Notes under the pieces: generated by a model | What the model was told of the DNA's origin: nothing | What the model saw: the letters and a program-made list of their open reading frames with translations, nothing else | Databases searched by the model: none | Position numbers and translations under genes: made by a program | Assembly: GCA_029216955.1 (NCBI GenBank) | Contig: JANAVB010044017.1 | Coordinates: 3,104,844-3,168,843, forward strand | Length of the DNA stretch: 64,000 nucleotides | Source of the DNA: Iris pallida | Taxonomy: Eukaryota; Streptophyta; Magnoliopsida; Asparagales; Iridaceae | Reading direction: 5' to 3' | Shown here: positions 22,231-32,740 of the stretch, piece by piece | How the letters are laid out: the number at the start of each line of letters is the position of its first letter | Position numbering within the stretch: the first letter of the stretch is position 1

Positions 22231-23637
22231 GTGGATACTCAATCACAATTAGAAAATTTCTATGGATTTGAATCTACAGACTTTTGTTTAAATCTGTATA
22301 ATCTATTTCATATTGTCCTTCTTGATACTATCATCCTTGTACCGTTATTGACTTCCTTGTTGATCTGTCTTCAGGCCACTGAGAGGTCTGCCACCTCTCG
22401 TCCAGTTCACCAGGACCCGGGGACCACAGCTCCCCTTACTCCAACTCATGTGGGAGCTTCTGCCATATTTGGGGGTACACCTCTACTTATTCGGGGGACT
22501 ATCCCAGCTACCCCAGATATGCCTCCCCCGCAGTTTCGTCAGCCACAGTTTCAGCAGCACCAGCAGCAGTTTCAGCCGCCGATGCCATCTGGATTAGTGG
22601 ATGTTGAACAGATGTTTTCATACTTCCAGCATTTCCTAGAGATGTAGCAGGCCCAGCAGCAGCGTCATACGACGGAGTTTACCAGGGGCATAGATGAGAT
22701 CCATCAGCTGGCTAGAGCGACGGTGGAGAGGTTGGCTGTCCAGCCACAGGGAGGATTGGGACAGTCACGACAGCAGAGGATTTCGGGCATTCAGGACTTC
22801 AAGAAGATGAACCCCAGGGACTTCTTGGGGACAGAGGGGATTCTTTATGCTGATGACTGGATTGAGCACATTAAGGAGATTTTTCGACTTGCGGAGATAC
22901 CAGCCGGACTACAGATAGAGGCAGCAGCCAGCCAGATGCGGGATCTTGCCCGTACCTGGTATCAGACGGACCCGAGAGTAGGCACTCCAGGGCAGACATG
23001 GGGAGCTTTCAAAGAGCTCTTCAAGGGAAAGTTTTTCCCGGATCAAGCAGTCGGTACTTTGGAGACCCAGTTCGAGAACCTGGTTCAGGGGAACCAGACT
23101 GTAGAGGAGTATTCTGGTAAGTTTTGCCGGTTGAGCAGATTTGTAGAGGGCCTTAGCGAGACAGCGAAGGCGAGGAGGTTCAGGAAGGGCTTGGTCAAGG
23201 AAGTCAAGTCCTTGACCAAGAGTGACAGGAATGCCACTTTTGAGGAGATTCTGGCAGGAGCGATAGCAGCTGAGGATGATCTTGAGCTGAAGCTCAAGAG
23301 GGGCCGTGATACACAGGGAGCCGGCAGCAGTGGAGGTCAGGCCAAGAGGCCTCACTATCAGCATCAGCAGAGACAGCCACAGCAGTATCAGCAGCCGAGG
23401 CAGCAGCAACAGGCCCCGAGACAGCAGACTACCAGTTGTCCCTACTGTAAGAAGCCGAGACATGGATGGGAAGAGTGCAGGAAGAGGTTGGGCTGGTGCC
23501 TACTATGTGGGGCAGTGGACCACCAGCTGAGGGAGTGTTCTCAGTACATAGGCAGAGTAGCACAGGGAGCAGCACCAGGAGCAGGAGCCAAGGCTCCGGT
23601 AGGTCAGCAGAGGGGACCGTTACAGCCACAGCAGTAG
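22231..23637 (+). pseudogene. Gypsy-1 gag with double zinc knuckle
   Basis: Gag forms the virus-like particle that packages the RNA. One frame runs 22231-23637 with a single internal TAG at 22645 (a Gln codon in the QAQQQ context). The retrotransposon gag domain is at about 22850-23290, with DDWIEHIKEIFRLAEIP, WGAFKELFKGKFFP and EEYSGKFCRLSRFVEG. After a Gln-rich linker come two CX2CX4HX4C knuckles: CPYCKKPRHGWEEC and CLLCGAVDHQLREC. The frame continues past the TAG at 23635 into AYAMTVEDAQVVGDVLAGS (about 23689-23745), normally the start of the protease region, then loses coding sense. The true start may be later than 22231; the first 150 bases code a hydrophobic stretch without gag character. 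Confidence 0.85.
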
Positions 23638-23745
23638 AGATTTATGCAGTTTCAGCAACAGGCTGGAAGAGGCCAGCAGGGGCGAGCTTACGCCATGACA
23701 GTTGAGGATGCCCAGGTAGTTGGCGATGTGCTTGCAGGTTCTGTT

Positions 23746-24601
23746 CTTCTAAAATTCCATTCCTACCTTGTTTCATTATATCTATCTTGAAATCCAATTC
23801 CATCTGCTCCTACTTGTTTCTTTATTAGTGATAAGTTTTGACCTGGTAGTTCTTTTGATTTTTGTCGATTGTTTGTTTATTTCTTCATCTCTTACTTAGG
23901 AGTAGGAGTAGGAGTAGGAGTAGCTTTAGCTATTAATATAATTCTTGAATAACTTCTTGTTAAGAAATTTTTTTTCCCTTAAATGAATTAATTTATGTGT
24001 TATGCCTTTTGACTTAGAATTGATAGAGTAGCTCTGACCATAGAATGGTAACCCTTTTAGCCCTGTGATTTATTGTTTCCTTATCTTCCCAGTCTATACC
24101 CATGACCAGGACTGTCCCACCTAACCTGCCCCTTATACTACTATTCATCACGATTTTTGGTTCAATTTAGGCCATAGACCTTTCCCACTCTAAATTATGA
24201 TCATCGTAGGCACATTACCGTGACTTTTAAATTAGGAGCACAAGACTAGTTGTTTTCTTAAAACTGACTTCACATACATGACCTAGACATGACACTCTAC
24301 ACCCATGACCTTAGTGTCCCACTCATGCATACCATCGTGTGCTTTATTTGCTTAGTACGATTTTCCTGACCCGATGCTCCATCCTGATTTACCCCATGGA
24401 GTTACTTTTGATTTCGATTTGAATTAAGGACACCTTATGACCTAAAACTGCCAGCCAATTTTGGACATGACCCAGTATAGTCTACCACCCAAATTTACTG
24501 GTTGACCTTGTATGTTGCTAGGTAGTAGCTTCGACCCTGATTGTTGGAGGTTCGACCTAGGAGGAGTACGACCATCTAAATTTCGAGGACAAAATTATTT
24601 T
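23746..24601 (+). other. Non-coding DNA replacing pol in Gypsy-1
   Basis: About 850 AT-rich bases with no protein motif on either strand. It begins abruptly after the conserved protease lead-in, at the point where LFDSGATHSF-like sequence would be expected. It ends at ATTTCGAGGACAAAATTATT, the normal run-up to a Gypsy polypurine tract. The structure suggests replacement or deletion of the whole pol gene. Confidence 0.7.
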
Positions 24602-24613
24602 AAGGAGGGTAGA
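24602..24613 (+). promoter_or_regulatory. Gypsy-1 polypurine tract
   Basis: AAGGAGGGTAGA lies two bases before the 3' LTR, after TTCGAGGACAAAATT, the typical context for plant chromoviruses. Confidence 0.8.
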
Positions 24614-24615
24614 CT

Positions 24616-26858
24616 TGTAACACCCAGTTTTCTGAAATTAGGGTATTTTTGAAAATTTATTATTTTTATTATTTATTAATGGTATTTTAGTCATGATATG
24701 AATTATGGTGATTTCTAGTGTAATTAAAACCATTTCCTAAGTCATGACTTATGACTTTGTGACTTTACTAGTATAACCCTAGTGTAAACCCTAGAGATTT
24801 CATAACCTAGAGACTAACCATGATCATGTGAGCCTAGCCATAGGCTTAGAACATCAAATTAGTGTTTTTAGCCAAAAAGGGTATTTTGGTAATTTACTAG
24901 ATTTTATTTGAGATTATATAATTTTAATATTATTTAATTCTTGTTAAGTACCATGATTAGTCCCTAACCTATCTCACCCTAATCTAGAGGTTAGCTACTA
25001 ACCTAGAAGTTAGAGGATAGATATTGGTCATGGGTTAAAGTGGTGTAAATATCTTAGAATGCCTTTATTGATATTTTGCTTAAAACACTCAAAATATCTC
25101 AACCTTTTGCACCAAAGTCTTTGCCTTAACCTAGAAGGAAAGCCAAAGACACCCCCCTTGCCATGGCCGGCCAAGGACACCCCCCTAGCAGCCATACCAT
25201 TCTATATAACCTCATCAAATCATTCATGAACATTTTACATGAATTTTAATCCTACAAAATCCCATTTCATTCAAACCTTGATAACTTGATCATTTTTTAT
25301 CCAAATTACCTCTAGTTTCTTGCATTGGACTCTCCTACACTAGAGGATACTAGTTAGGGCCTACTATCAAGGAATTGTGGAGCTTTGGGCATCACCAAAA
25401 GAAGAGGACACCCTCCTTACTTTGGTGTTTTCTTGAGTTTTCACTAAATAGGTAAATACCCTCAAACCTTGTTAATATTATGTTTTCTCTTCATAGTTGC
25501 ATGCATCTAGGTACCATGGAACTTTAGGTCAAGTTTGGTAGGAAATAGGTTTGTTTTGGTGTCCGTATCGGACACGTATCTGTGTTTAAATTAGAGTGTT
25601 TGGTGAAATGCCTCATAGGACTTTTTGTTCTTGGTTTTCAAAACAAATTACATATTTGTGAAGCTTATTATATGTATATTATATGTTGGTGGGACTGAGT
25701 TGATATTAGGGTCCTTTTCGTGTCCAAATTGGACACGAACACACGAGCTGGACACCGCACTGAGGCATACAGCCTCCCCTGCTACTCGACACCTAGTGCG
25801 GACACTGTAGGACACGTGGACACGTGAAAATTGACACAGAGGAGGGGGCAACCTCTGTCATGCCCCCCCTCGAGTTTGAGACACGTTTGTGTCGTATCGA
25901 GAACGCACGGACACGTGCACTGGTCGTGCACTGTCAGCACACACACGCACGGGGGCCAACTTCGTACGTGTCGTGTCGCATGGACACGACACTGGGCATC
26001 TCATGGTGACACGAGTGTGTAGCCCATCATGGGGTAAACACATGGACACGAGCACGTGGTGTGTCGTGTCCTGTGTCGTGAACACGAGACACTTGACCGC
26101 GTGCACGATACGGTCTGAACACGCGTATCAGTTGTGTTTTTCACGACTGATACGGACTTCGTATCGTGTCCTGGAGCATTGTGGACACGGTGCAGGGTGT
26201 TGGACACGTACCCTGACCCTAGGCGAACCTAAGGACACGAGCATGAGACTCCTAGATACGTGTGTCGTTTCCTAGAGTGAACTGCACACGTGCACGACAC
26301 TGTGTGTGTGTGTATCATTATTTACCCGTTTCGGGTTTGTGAGTCACGGACACGTCAAATTGTGTCGTGGTGTCGTGTCAGGCCCCCTAGACACTAGAGG
26401 ACACTTGGGGCATCAATTACCAACCCTTGGGTTCGAGCCTTAGCTCGGTTTTGTGTGTGTAAATGGGTTTACCCATTTTATCTATGCACAGTGACATGTT
26501 TCCAGATTTTGGGATAATTCCCAGTCTTCCAAAATGAATTTCAAACCTATTTTTGTTATGATTTATACATGTATTTGTATATTTTCAGTGTATGTATACG
26601 TAGTATATATGTATGTGTGTGAGTAGGAGGAATTTGAGGATATATATATGTGTATATATGTAGTTATGTATATATATACATATATATGTATGTATGTATG
26701 TATGTGTACTGTGTGTGTGGGGGGGGACTGTTTTCTGGGATTCCAGAAATCTGGAACCCCCCTTTTTCTTGTGTCAGTCCAGCTCTCATTCACTCTCTCT
26801 CACTCTAATTCTCTCTCTCACTTCTCTCTCTATATGTATATATATTATATATAAGTTT

Positions 26859-26901
<43 letters not shown>

Positions 26902-28761
26902 ACTAGATCATATATAGTGTCATTATATATATATGTGGGTTTTGTATTATATTTAGTGTATTCATATATTGATATATAGGTAGTAGATAGATTGTATATG
27001 ACTATGTATATATATGGTGTAGATAGTGTATGTATCTATTGTATATATATATGGATACCTATATAAGGTATCCTAGATACATGGGCCTATGGCCTATGGT
27101 CTATGGTTAGTAGGTTTAGACTTGACCAATAGGTCTAGTAGACCTAGTTTAACTAGCAAATTGACCCTTGTTGACCATTGTTGACCAAAGTCAACTATAG
27201 GTCAACAATGACCTAATTGACTTAGAAATGACTTGGATGAACATAGAAGGACTAGTTGACTAAAGTTTGACTAAACCCTAACTTGTTGATTAAGTTTGAC
27301 CACTTGGGTTATATAGATAGCCCTATGTAGATTAAGATATGTATGGGATTAAGTGGAATAATTAGGGGTTGTGTCATGGTTTGAGTTAGTCTTATGGAGT
27401 ATTGACTTAGATAATTGACCACTGACCTAATTACCTTGTTGACTAGTCTTTGTTTGACCAAAATCTTAGTTAGTCTAAGTTTGACCTAGACTTGACCTAG
27501 AATCATGTAGTATGCATTGTATACTCTATTTTTACCATTTTGGATACATTGTGACTTGTATTGCTCTGATTAGGAGCCATACATCTCTCCTCAGGCAGTA
27601 TATCCTCTTTAGACATTCAGTTATCAGGCGAGTACATTCTCTGACCGTTTCATACTTGCCAGGATTTATATTCTTGCTCTAGATTACTTTACTTGATGCT
27701 GACACGATTGTTATCACGGATTGGTACTATATGGATCTTTTCATGAGATGTTATCCCCCTCGGGAGCATCAGATACAGCATGTTTGTGCGTTTCACGAAT
27801 CATCATGTATCTCTATGCTTCCATAGATTCACGAATCGCTTGTGACTCATGTACTCTCATGTTCACAGAGCCTCTCATGAATCACCCATTTATGGGCTTA
27901 TCACGAATCTTAAAATAACTTGAATGGATCCTTGTGTATTGATTGGGGATGGGGGAGTGGAAATAGTCATGTGGATATTACCCCAGTAGCTTTAGTCATG
28001 AATCACTCTTAGCTGTAGTCATGAATCTCCTATGCCATTCACATGTCTATATTTTACTCTGACTCACTAGTCACTGCTAGTTCTCTATTATAGTAGATAT
28101 TTCATTACAGTTATCTCTTTTACTACATGTATCTTCTTTCAGCAGTTCCTGTATTTTACTCTATTGCATGCTTTATATTTCCTATCATACTATGCACTGC
28201 GTGATATGTATTATGCTCGTTCCTGTCCTGACTGGACCTGTTGAAAATATTACAGAGGATGAGGATGAGGCCCTGGTGTCTACCTATTATGGAGCAGGAC
28301 TAGATGATACTTATGTTGTGGACCCTCAGCAGGATCCACCTGCAGCTGAGGATGTTGCCCCAGTAGTCTAGGCTAGTTTAGCTAGTCAGTCTTTTCATAT
28401 TATCATTTTGTCTCACATTCTGAGTTATATTTTGAGATATTGAGATGTATAGACTCTTAGACTTATATTGTATTTTGGGTTGACATTCTGGATGTTATGT
28501 TATCCTAGACACTTGGACTTATTTCATCTCTGCTACTGTTCTCTTTGAGTTACTGTCTATCTATCTATCTTTCATTTTTCTACCCTAGATGTGGTTGAGA
28601 TTGTTTTCTATTATGTCACCTCCATTCGAAGAGTATATACTGTACAGGTACCTTTATATTGTTAGATGATTGACCTAAGACAGCGTTCTACCGCCGACAC
28701 TGCGGCGTAGGCTGGATGTACCCACTTCTCGTGCCCTTACTCTAGGGTGCGGGTCGTGACA
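24616..28761 (+). repeat. Gypsy-1 3' LTR (4,146 bp)
   Basis: A direct repeat of 17983-22127 with the same internal landmarks, including the GGACACG-rich segment, the TATATA runs (26640-26690, 26860-26897) and the small acidic frame at 28168-28371. GGTAG follows at 28762. Confidence 0.93.
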
Positions 28762-28766
28762 GGTAG

Positions 28767-29645
28767 CTTGTATAGTAGACTTGAACAGCCTGACTTGCTA
28801 TCGTAAACGTGTCGGACCCTTTATACCTCCTACGATGATTTATATCGACGAATCCAAATTGTTTATCGATTCTCCAACCGATATTTGGTGTCGTATCGAA
28901 CTACTCACATTTGAACATTAAAATATGCATATCATATAGGGCAGTATATTGTAAATCTACAATATCCCGAAGCAGTCCATAATAGTCAAAGTTCGGCTCA
29001 TCGTCATAGATGGTGCCTCTTATGCAAACACCAGAATCCTTGGTACTGAAGCCGTCATTGAGAAATTTGACATTTATAGCATTCTGAGTTGCCTTAAACT
29101 TGAAGCCATTAACAACATAGCCTGGCCAAGTCTTTTCTTGCTTCTTCGGTCCCAATGTCAGATAACGAACACTCTCATTTGTGAGTGTTGTTACATGTAA
29201 TAAAACCTGTAAACAAATATTGATAATTTAAATGTTTTAGATGCCTATATTTTAATGGTACCTGCATAACATATTATCTCAGTTACTTACGTATTTGCAA
29301 AACCAAGACAGAAAGGTACAATCAACCTCTCTTTGAAGTCCCTCATCGGTAATATCGGGTGTCCTTATTTTGACTTCATCTCTAAATACAATGTTAGAGA
29401 GAATAAGAATAAGTGTACTCACTTACTTCACCAAATTAGTGATTATAACGAGTGTAAGTGTAGTCATTTACTTCTCCAAATCTCTCACTTCTTGTATGTC
29501 ACAATTTAACAAGACATATCGGTGAGCGGCATTATACTCATCGTCAGTCAACCACCATTTCTTACTAGCCCCAATAGACTTTCCCCTTACATTGAATATA
29601 CCTCCATCCTCATCGTCCTCGTCATTCCTTTGAGGTCTATTTTGA
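28767..29645 (-). pseudogene. CACTA-2 tnp2-type protein: DUF4218 tail and DUF4216 domain
   Basis: On the minus strand, from 29645: KKWWLTDDEYNAAHRYVLLN is the end of a DUF4218-like region. After an intron-like gap comes GLQREVDCTFLSWFCKYV. After another gap, GYVVNGFKFKATQ, STKDSGVCIRGT, FDYYGLLRDIVDLQY and MFKCE match DUF4216 of CACTA tnp2 proteins. A TAG replaces the Trp normally following FKCE (near 28910), after which the same frame continues FDTTPNIGWRIDKQFGFVDI and FTIASQAVQVYYTSY to the Gypsy-1 border. It continues into 17982. The catalytic tnp2 domain upstream is not present, so the gene is a truncated, interrupted pseudogene. Confidence 0.8.
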
Positions 29646-29716
29646 GAGAAGTATCTTAATGTTCTATGTCAGATCAGTCCGTCTTCAAGAGCTATAGAAC
29701 ATTAAGATACTTCTCT
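29645..29716. repeat. Perfect 23-bp inverted repeat with 26-bp loop
   Basis: The arm starting AGAGAAGTATCTTAATG at 29645-29667 is exactly inverted at 29694-29716. It lies at the upstream border of the recognisable tnp2-type coding sequence, where homology stops. It may mark a local inverted duplication formed at a break. Confidence 0.85.
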
Positions 29717-30010
29717 TACGAAGTAGGTTATGAACTCGATACTTATTCTGTATTCTCTATAGCTTGCTTTGTGAACAAAGAGTTTACAAGAGTTATTATC
29801 CCAAAATACAACTCTATATGTTATTGCCTTCAATCTCTCCTTTCTTGATGGAAAATATAGCATGTATGTTACTGTAACTGGCCAATCACTCTCATAAACA
29901 TCAATATTTAGGAGATTTTTTACTCTCTCGTGACTCTCTTGCAATGGTATTCTAGCTCGAGAAGAGAGAAATCCAAGTACAGTTATTACTAAACCTTTCA
30001 CCATACTAAT
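29717..30010 (-). other. Unassigned segment with a minus-strand open frame
   Basis: A minus-strand frame (30112-29702) stays open through about 300 bases of non-repetitive sequence (for example RARIPLQESHERVKNLLNID) and into the CCGATA repeats. I do not recognise it and it has no start signal. It may be a filler fragment captured where the tnp2 core was lost. Confidence 0.2.
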
Positions 30011-30480
30011 TCGATACGACCGATACCTATTGGATATGGCCGATATCGAATCGATAAGGCCAATACGAATCCTAGCTATACGGCCGATACATATCGGATA
30101 GGACAACACCAATTCGCTAAGGCCAATACCATCCGATACGACCTATACCAAACCGATATACCGATACTAATCTGCTACGATCGATATAAAGTACATACGG
30201 TCGAGGAGGTGGATCCGCTACCGATACCGATTCTGATACAGAAACTGATACCGATATCGATTCTGATACAGATACCGATACCGATATAGATACCGATAGT
30301 CGGATACCGATACCGATACAATATCGATATCGATTCTGATACAAATACCGATACCGATACCGGCTCGTCGCCGATAGTCTGATATCGATAGCGATAGTCC
30401 GATACCGATATCAATACTGATTCCGATACCGATTCTGATACCGATACCGATATCGATAGTCCGATACCGATACACATAAA
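30010..30480. repeat. Hexamer-rich tract (CCGATA / TACCGA)n, degenerate
   Basis: Dense GATACCGATACCGAT-type repetition runs with many variants (GATTCTGATAC, GATAGTCCGATACC). Because the unit is six bases, long repetitive frames stay open on the minus strand; these are not genes. The same hexamer continues at 30815-31080 and 31470-31777. Confidence 0.85.
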
Positions 30481-30810
30481 CCTATCTATCACTAGTAGCC
30501 ATACTCCTCTACACTAGGATACACTAGTAACCATATACTCCTCCACACACTAGCAAGTAGTCATACTCCTCTACATACTCCTATACACTAGGACACTAGT
30601 AGCCACCAACGGTCGAAATCTTTTTACTTCTAGGATTCTCTATACACTCTTGATATGTTACACTAGTAGCCATACTCCTCTACATACTTCTCTACACTAG
30701 GGGTGAGCATTATTCGGTTTTAAAAAAAATTGGTTTGATTTCGGTTTTGAATATACTAAATTTTTTAATTCGGTTTTGGTCCAAAGTTTATATGTATATA
30801 TACACTGCAT
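30481..30810. other. Spacer with ACACTAGTAGCCATACTCC repeats
   Basis: Short direct repeats of CATACTCCTCTACA and CACTAGTAGCCA lie between two hexamer-rich blocks, followed by T-rich DNA with TCGGTTTT words. No gene seen. Confidence 0.5.
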
Positions 30811-30811
30811 G

Positions 30812-31155
30812 GTTTAAAGTATCGGCCGATACCTATCCGATACGGCCGATAACGATATGATTTGGCATGTCCCGATCCGATACCGACCGATACCTGATAC
30901 TGACCGATACCGATATTGGGGGTCTTTTTCCCGGTCAATTCGACAAAGAAAATTAGACGAAAAAGACAAATCACTAAGGGTTTACAGCAAGGTTTAAAGT
31001 ATCGGCCGATACCGATCCGATAGGCCGATACCGATACGGTTTGGCATGTTTCGATCCGATACCGACCGATACCAAATATTGACTGATACCGACATTGGGG
31101 GTCTTTATTCGGACAATTTGGCAAAGAAAATTAAACAAAAAAGACAAATCAACAA
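30812..31155. repeat. Tandem duplication of a 170-bp hexamer-bearing unit
   Basis: GGTTTAAAGTATCGGCCGAT begins two copies, near 30811 and 30990. Both contain GTTTGGCATG or ATTTGGCATG, GATACCGACCGATACC and ATTGGGGGTCTTT. They end in AAAGACAAATCA(C/A)(T/C)AAGGGTTT, with about 10% difference by eye. Confidence 0.75.
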
Positions 31156-31209
31156 GGGTTTAAAGCATAACAAGGTTGTAGAAGCATGTAAAAGAAGAAA
31201 TCACATCTA

Positions 31210-31218
31210 TTGTGTGTG

Positions 31219-31304
<86 letters not shown>
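31210..31304. repeat. (TG)n microsatellite flanked by duplicated GAAATCACATCTATTGT
   Basis: Almost pure TG for 95 bases, with one CG and one TA interruption. The phrase AAATCACATCTATTG stands directly left of the run, and AAAATCACATCTATTG lies just right of it. Confidence 0.95.
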
Positions 31305-31306
<2 letters not shown>

Positions 31307-31470
31307 GAAAATCACATCTATTGTATGTAAACCAATCGGTAAGGGTGACTACTATTTCATTTAGTTTCAAAACTACTAAGAAATAACACTAAAAATACTT
31401 AAAATTATACCAAAATATATAAAATATATGTTTTTAAATGTAAATAATTTATTAATAATTATTTGTTTTC
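31305..31470. other. AT-rich spacer
   Basis: AT-rich sequence with no gene or clear repeat, lying between the TG run and the next hexamer block. Confidence 0.4.
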
Positions 31471-31824
31471 TGATACCAAAGTCCGATACTCCGATACGAT
31501 ATCGCTGATACTACCGATATCGCCGATACCAATACTCATAGGAATAGTCTGATACCGATTCCGATACCGATATTGTGAACCTTGGTTTAAAGCATAATAA
31601 GGTTGTAAAAGCGTGTAAAAGAATCCGATACCGACGATACTACTGATAATTATTTGTTTCCCGATACCAAAAAATTCGATACTCCGATCCGAAACCGCCG
31701 ATACTGCCGATATCGCCGATACCAATACTCATAGGAATAGTCCGATACCGATTCCGATACCGATACTTTGAACCTTGATACTAAGTTTATATATATAAAC
31801 TAATTTATATACTAAGGGATTTCG

Positions 31825-31897
<73 letters not shown>
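31825..31897. repeat. (TG)n microsatellite
   Basis: An uninterrupted GT run of about 73 bases, next to the C-rich block of CACTA-2. Confidence 0.95.
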
Positions 31898-31901
<4 letters not shown>

Positions 31902-31902
31902 C

Positions 31903-32262
31903 TGGCCCAGGCCCCCAACCCCCACCCCCTCCATCGCCGATCGCCATCCCCACCGCCCACCCGAAATCCGCCGCCCCGACCCGTAACCCCCCTCCCCCCC
32001 CCCCGCGACCCCCACCCCCACCATCGCAACCCCCACCCCCACCACCACCGGCCCCCGTCGCCCCCCGCCGTCCCGACCCGAACCCCCCAGCGACCCCCAC
32101 CCCCACCACCGCGACCCCCACCCCCACCGCCACCGGCCCCCGCCTTCCCCCGCCGCCCCGACCCGAAACCCCCCCCAGCGACCCCCATCCCCACCACCGC
32201 GACCCCCACCCCCACCACCACCGCCCTCCGCCGCCCCCCGCCGCCCCGACCACCAAGGGAGA
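31903..32262. repeat. C-rich low-complexity block (G-rich on minus strand)
   Basis: Tandem-like CGACCCCCACCCCCACCACC units cover 360 bases. All frames are open and encode Pro/Thr or Gly/Val strings, which are not believed to be proteins. The minus strand has many runs of four to six G and could form G-quadruplexes. It is followed by GA repeats and lies upstream of the minus-strand CACTA-2 genes, so it may belong to their leader. Confidence 0.85.
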
Positions 32263-32330
32263 GAGAGAGAGGATTACCTGGAGAGAGAGAGTCATTGCGG
32301 CCGGAGAGAGAGAGAGAGAGAATTTAGAGG
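32262..32330. repeat. GA-rich tract (CT-rich on minus strand)
   Basis: GAGAGAGAGAG runs at 32262-32272, 32281-32290 and 32304-32322. On the minus strand this is a CT-rich leader next to the CACTA-2 right end, like the CT-rich leader of CACTA-1 (1060-1290). Confidence 0.8.
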
Positions 32331-32385
32331 GAATGAAAAGTTCCCCCCTCCCCCCGTCGATTAAATTTAAGTTAGGGCTGGATAT

Positions 32386-32740
32386 TTAGCGACGGACTAG
32401 CAACGGATATATCCCGTCGCTAGTCCGTCGCAATACCACCCTAGCTGGCCGACGGAATATCCGTCGCTATGTGGTCGTTAAATTTTGCGCCAATTTTTTT
32501 CAACATTGTTCGCCAACTTTTGACAACTAAGCGACGACATACCGACGGATTCTTTATCCGTCGCTATATCTCCGACGACTTAACGATGGATTGGCAACCT
32601 TTGCTCGCCCTTAAAATAACAAAAAATTATCAGCTTTTCGACGGCAATCAGTCAGAACTTTGTCGATAGTCCGTCGCTAATAACGAGGGACAAAATCCGT
32701 CGCTAAATGTCCGTCGCCAAATGGATGTATTTTAGTAGTG
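32386..32740. repeat. CACTA-2 right subterminal array and terminus
   Basis: Repeated TAGCGACGGA, CCGTCGCTA, GACGGAATATCCGTCGCTA and related words continue to GTATTTTAGTAGTG at 32740, followed by the ATA duplication. Confidence 0.88.

Larger units (their letters stand above)
17983..28761 (+). mobile_element. Gypsy-1: gag-only LTR retrotransposon with 4.1-kb LTRs (10,779 bp)
   Basis: LTRs at 17983-22127 and 24616-28761 both start TGTAACACCCAGTTTTCT and end GGTCGTGACA. GGTAG flanks the element (17978-17982 and 28762-28766). The 2,488-bp interior contains a primer-site-like motif, gag with two zinc knuckles, the first residues of the protease region, about 800 bases of non-coding DNA and a purine tract. 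No protease active site, RT, RNase H or integrase is present. This matches the class called TR-GAG elements in plants. LTR divergence is about 2% over the first 700 bases read, mainly transitions. It lies inside the coding exon of the CACTA-2 tnp2-type gene. Confidence 0.94.
30988..31777. mobile_element. Candidate TIR element built of CCGATA hexamers
   Basis: The left end CAAGGTTTAAAGTATCGG (30988) is the inverse, with one mismatch, of the right end CCGATACTTTGAACCTTG (to 31777). Between them lie hexamer repeats, the TG microsatellite and an internal copy of the right-end words (TGAACCTTGGTTTAAAGC near 31575), suggesting two or more nested or tandem copies. No clear target duplication was found and no coding sequence is present. 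Confidence 0.45.
14258..32740 (-). mobile_element. CACTA-2: second CACTA element nested in CACTA-1
   Basis: The left end CACTACCAAAATTTA (14258) is the near-inverse of the right end GTATTTTAGTAGTG (to 32740). ATA flanks both sides (14255-14257 and 32741-32743). Both subterminal regions are packed with TAGCGACGGAT/TCCGTCGCTA motifs. Genes run on the minus strand: a tnp2-type protein tail, split by Gypsy-1, then a Transposase_24 gene. It is 18,483 bp with Gypsy-1 and about 7.7 kb without. The catalytic tnp2 core is not recognisable; that place holds CCGATA repeats and GC-rich low-complexity DNA. Confidence 0.92.

Noticed and set aside
30112..30492. Tyr/Arg- and Ile/Gly-rich minus-strand proteins
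   Set aside because: Produced by the CCGATA hexamer repeats in all frames.
31827..32389. Long open frames on both strands encoding Pro/Thr, Gly/Val and Cys/Val strings
   Set aside because: They arise from (TG)n and C-rich tandem repeats that lack stops in every frame; no start context or domain.
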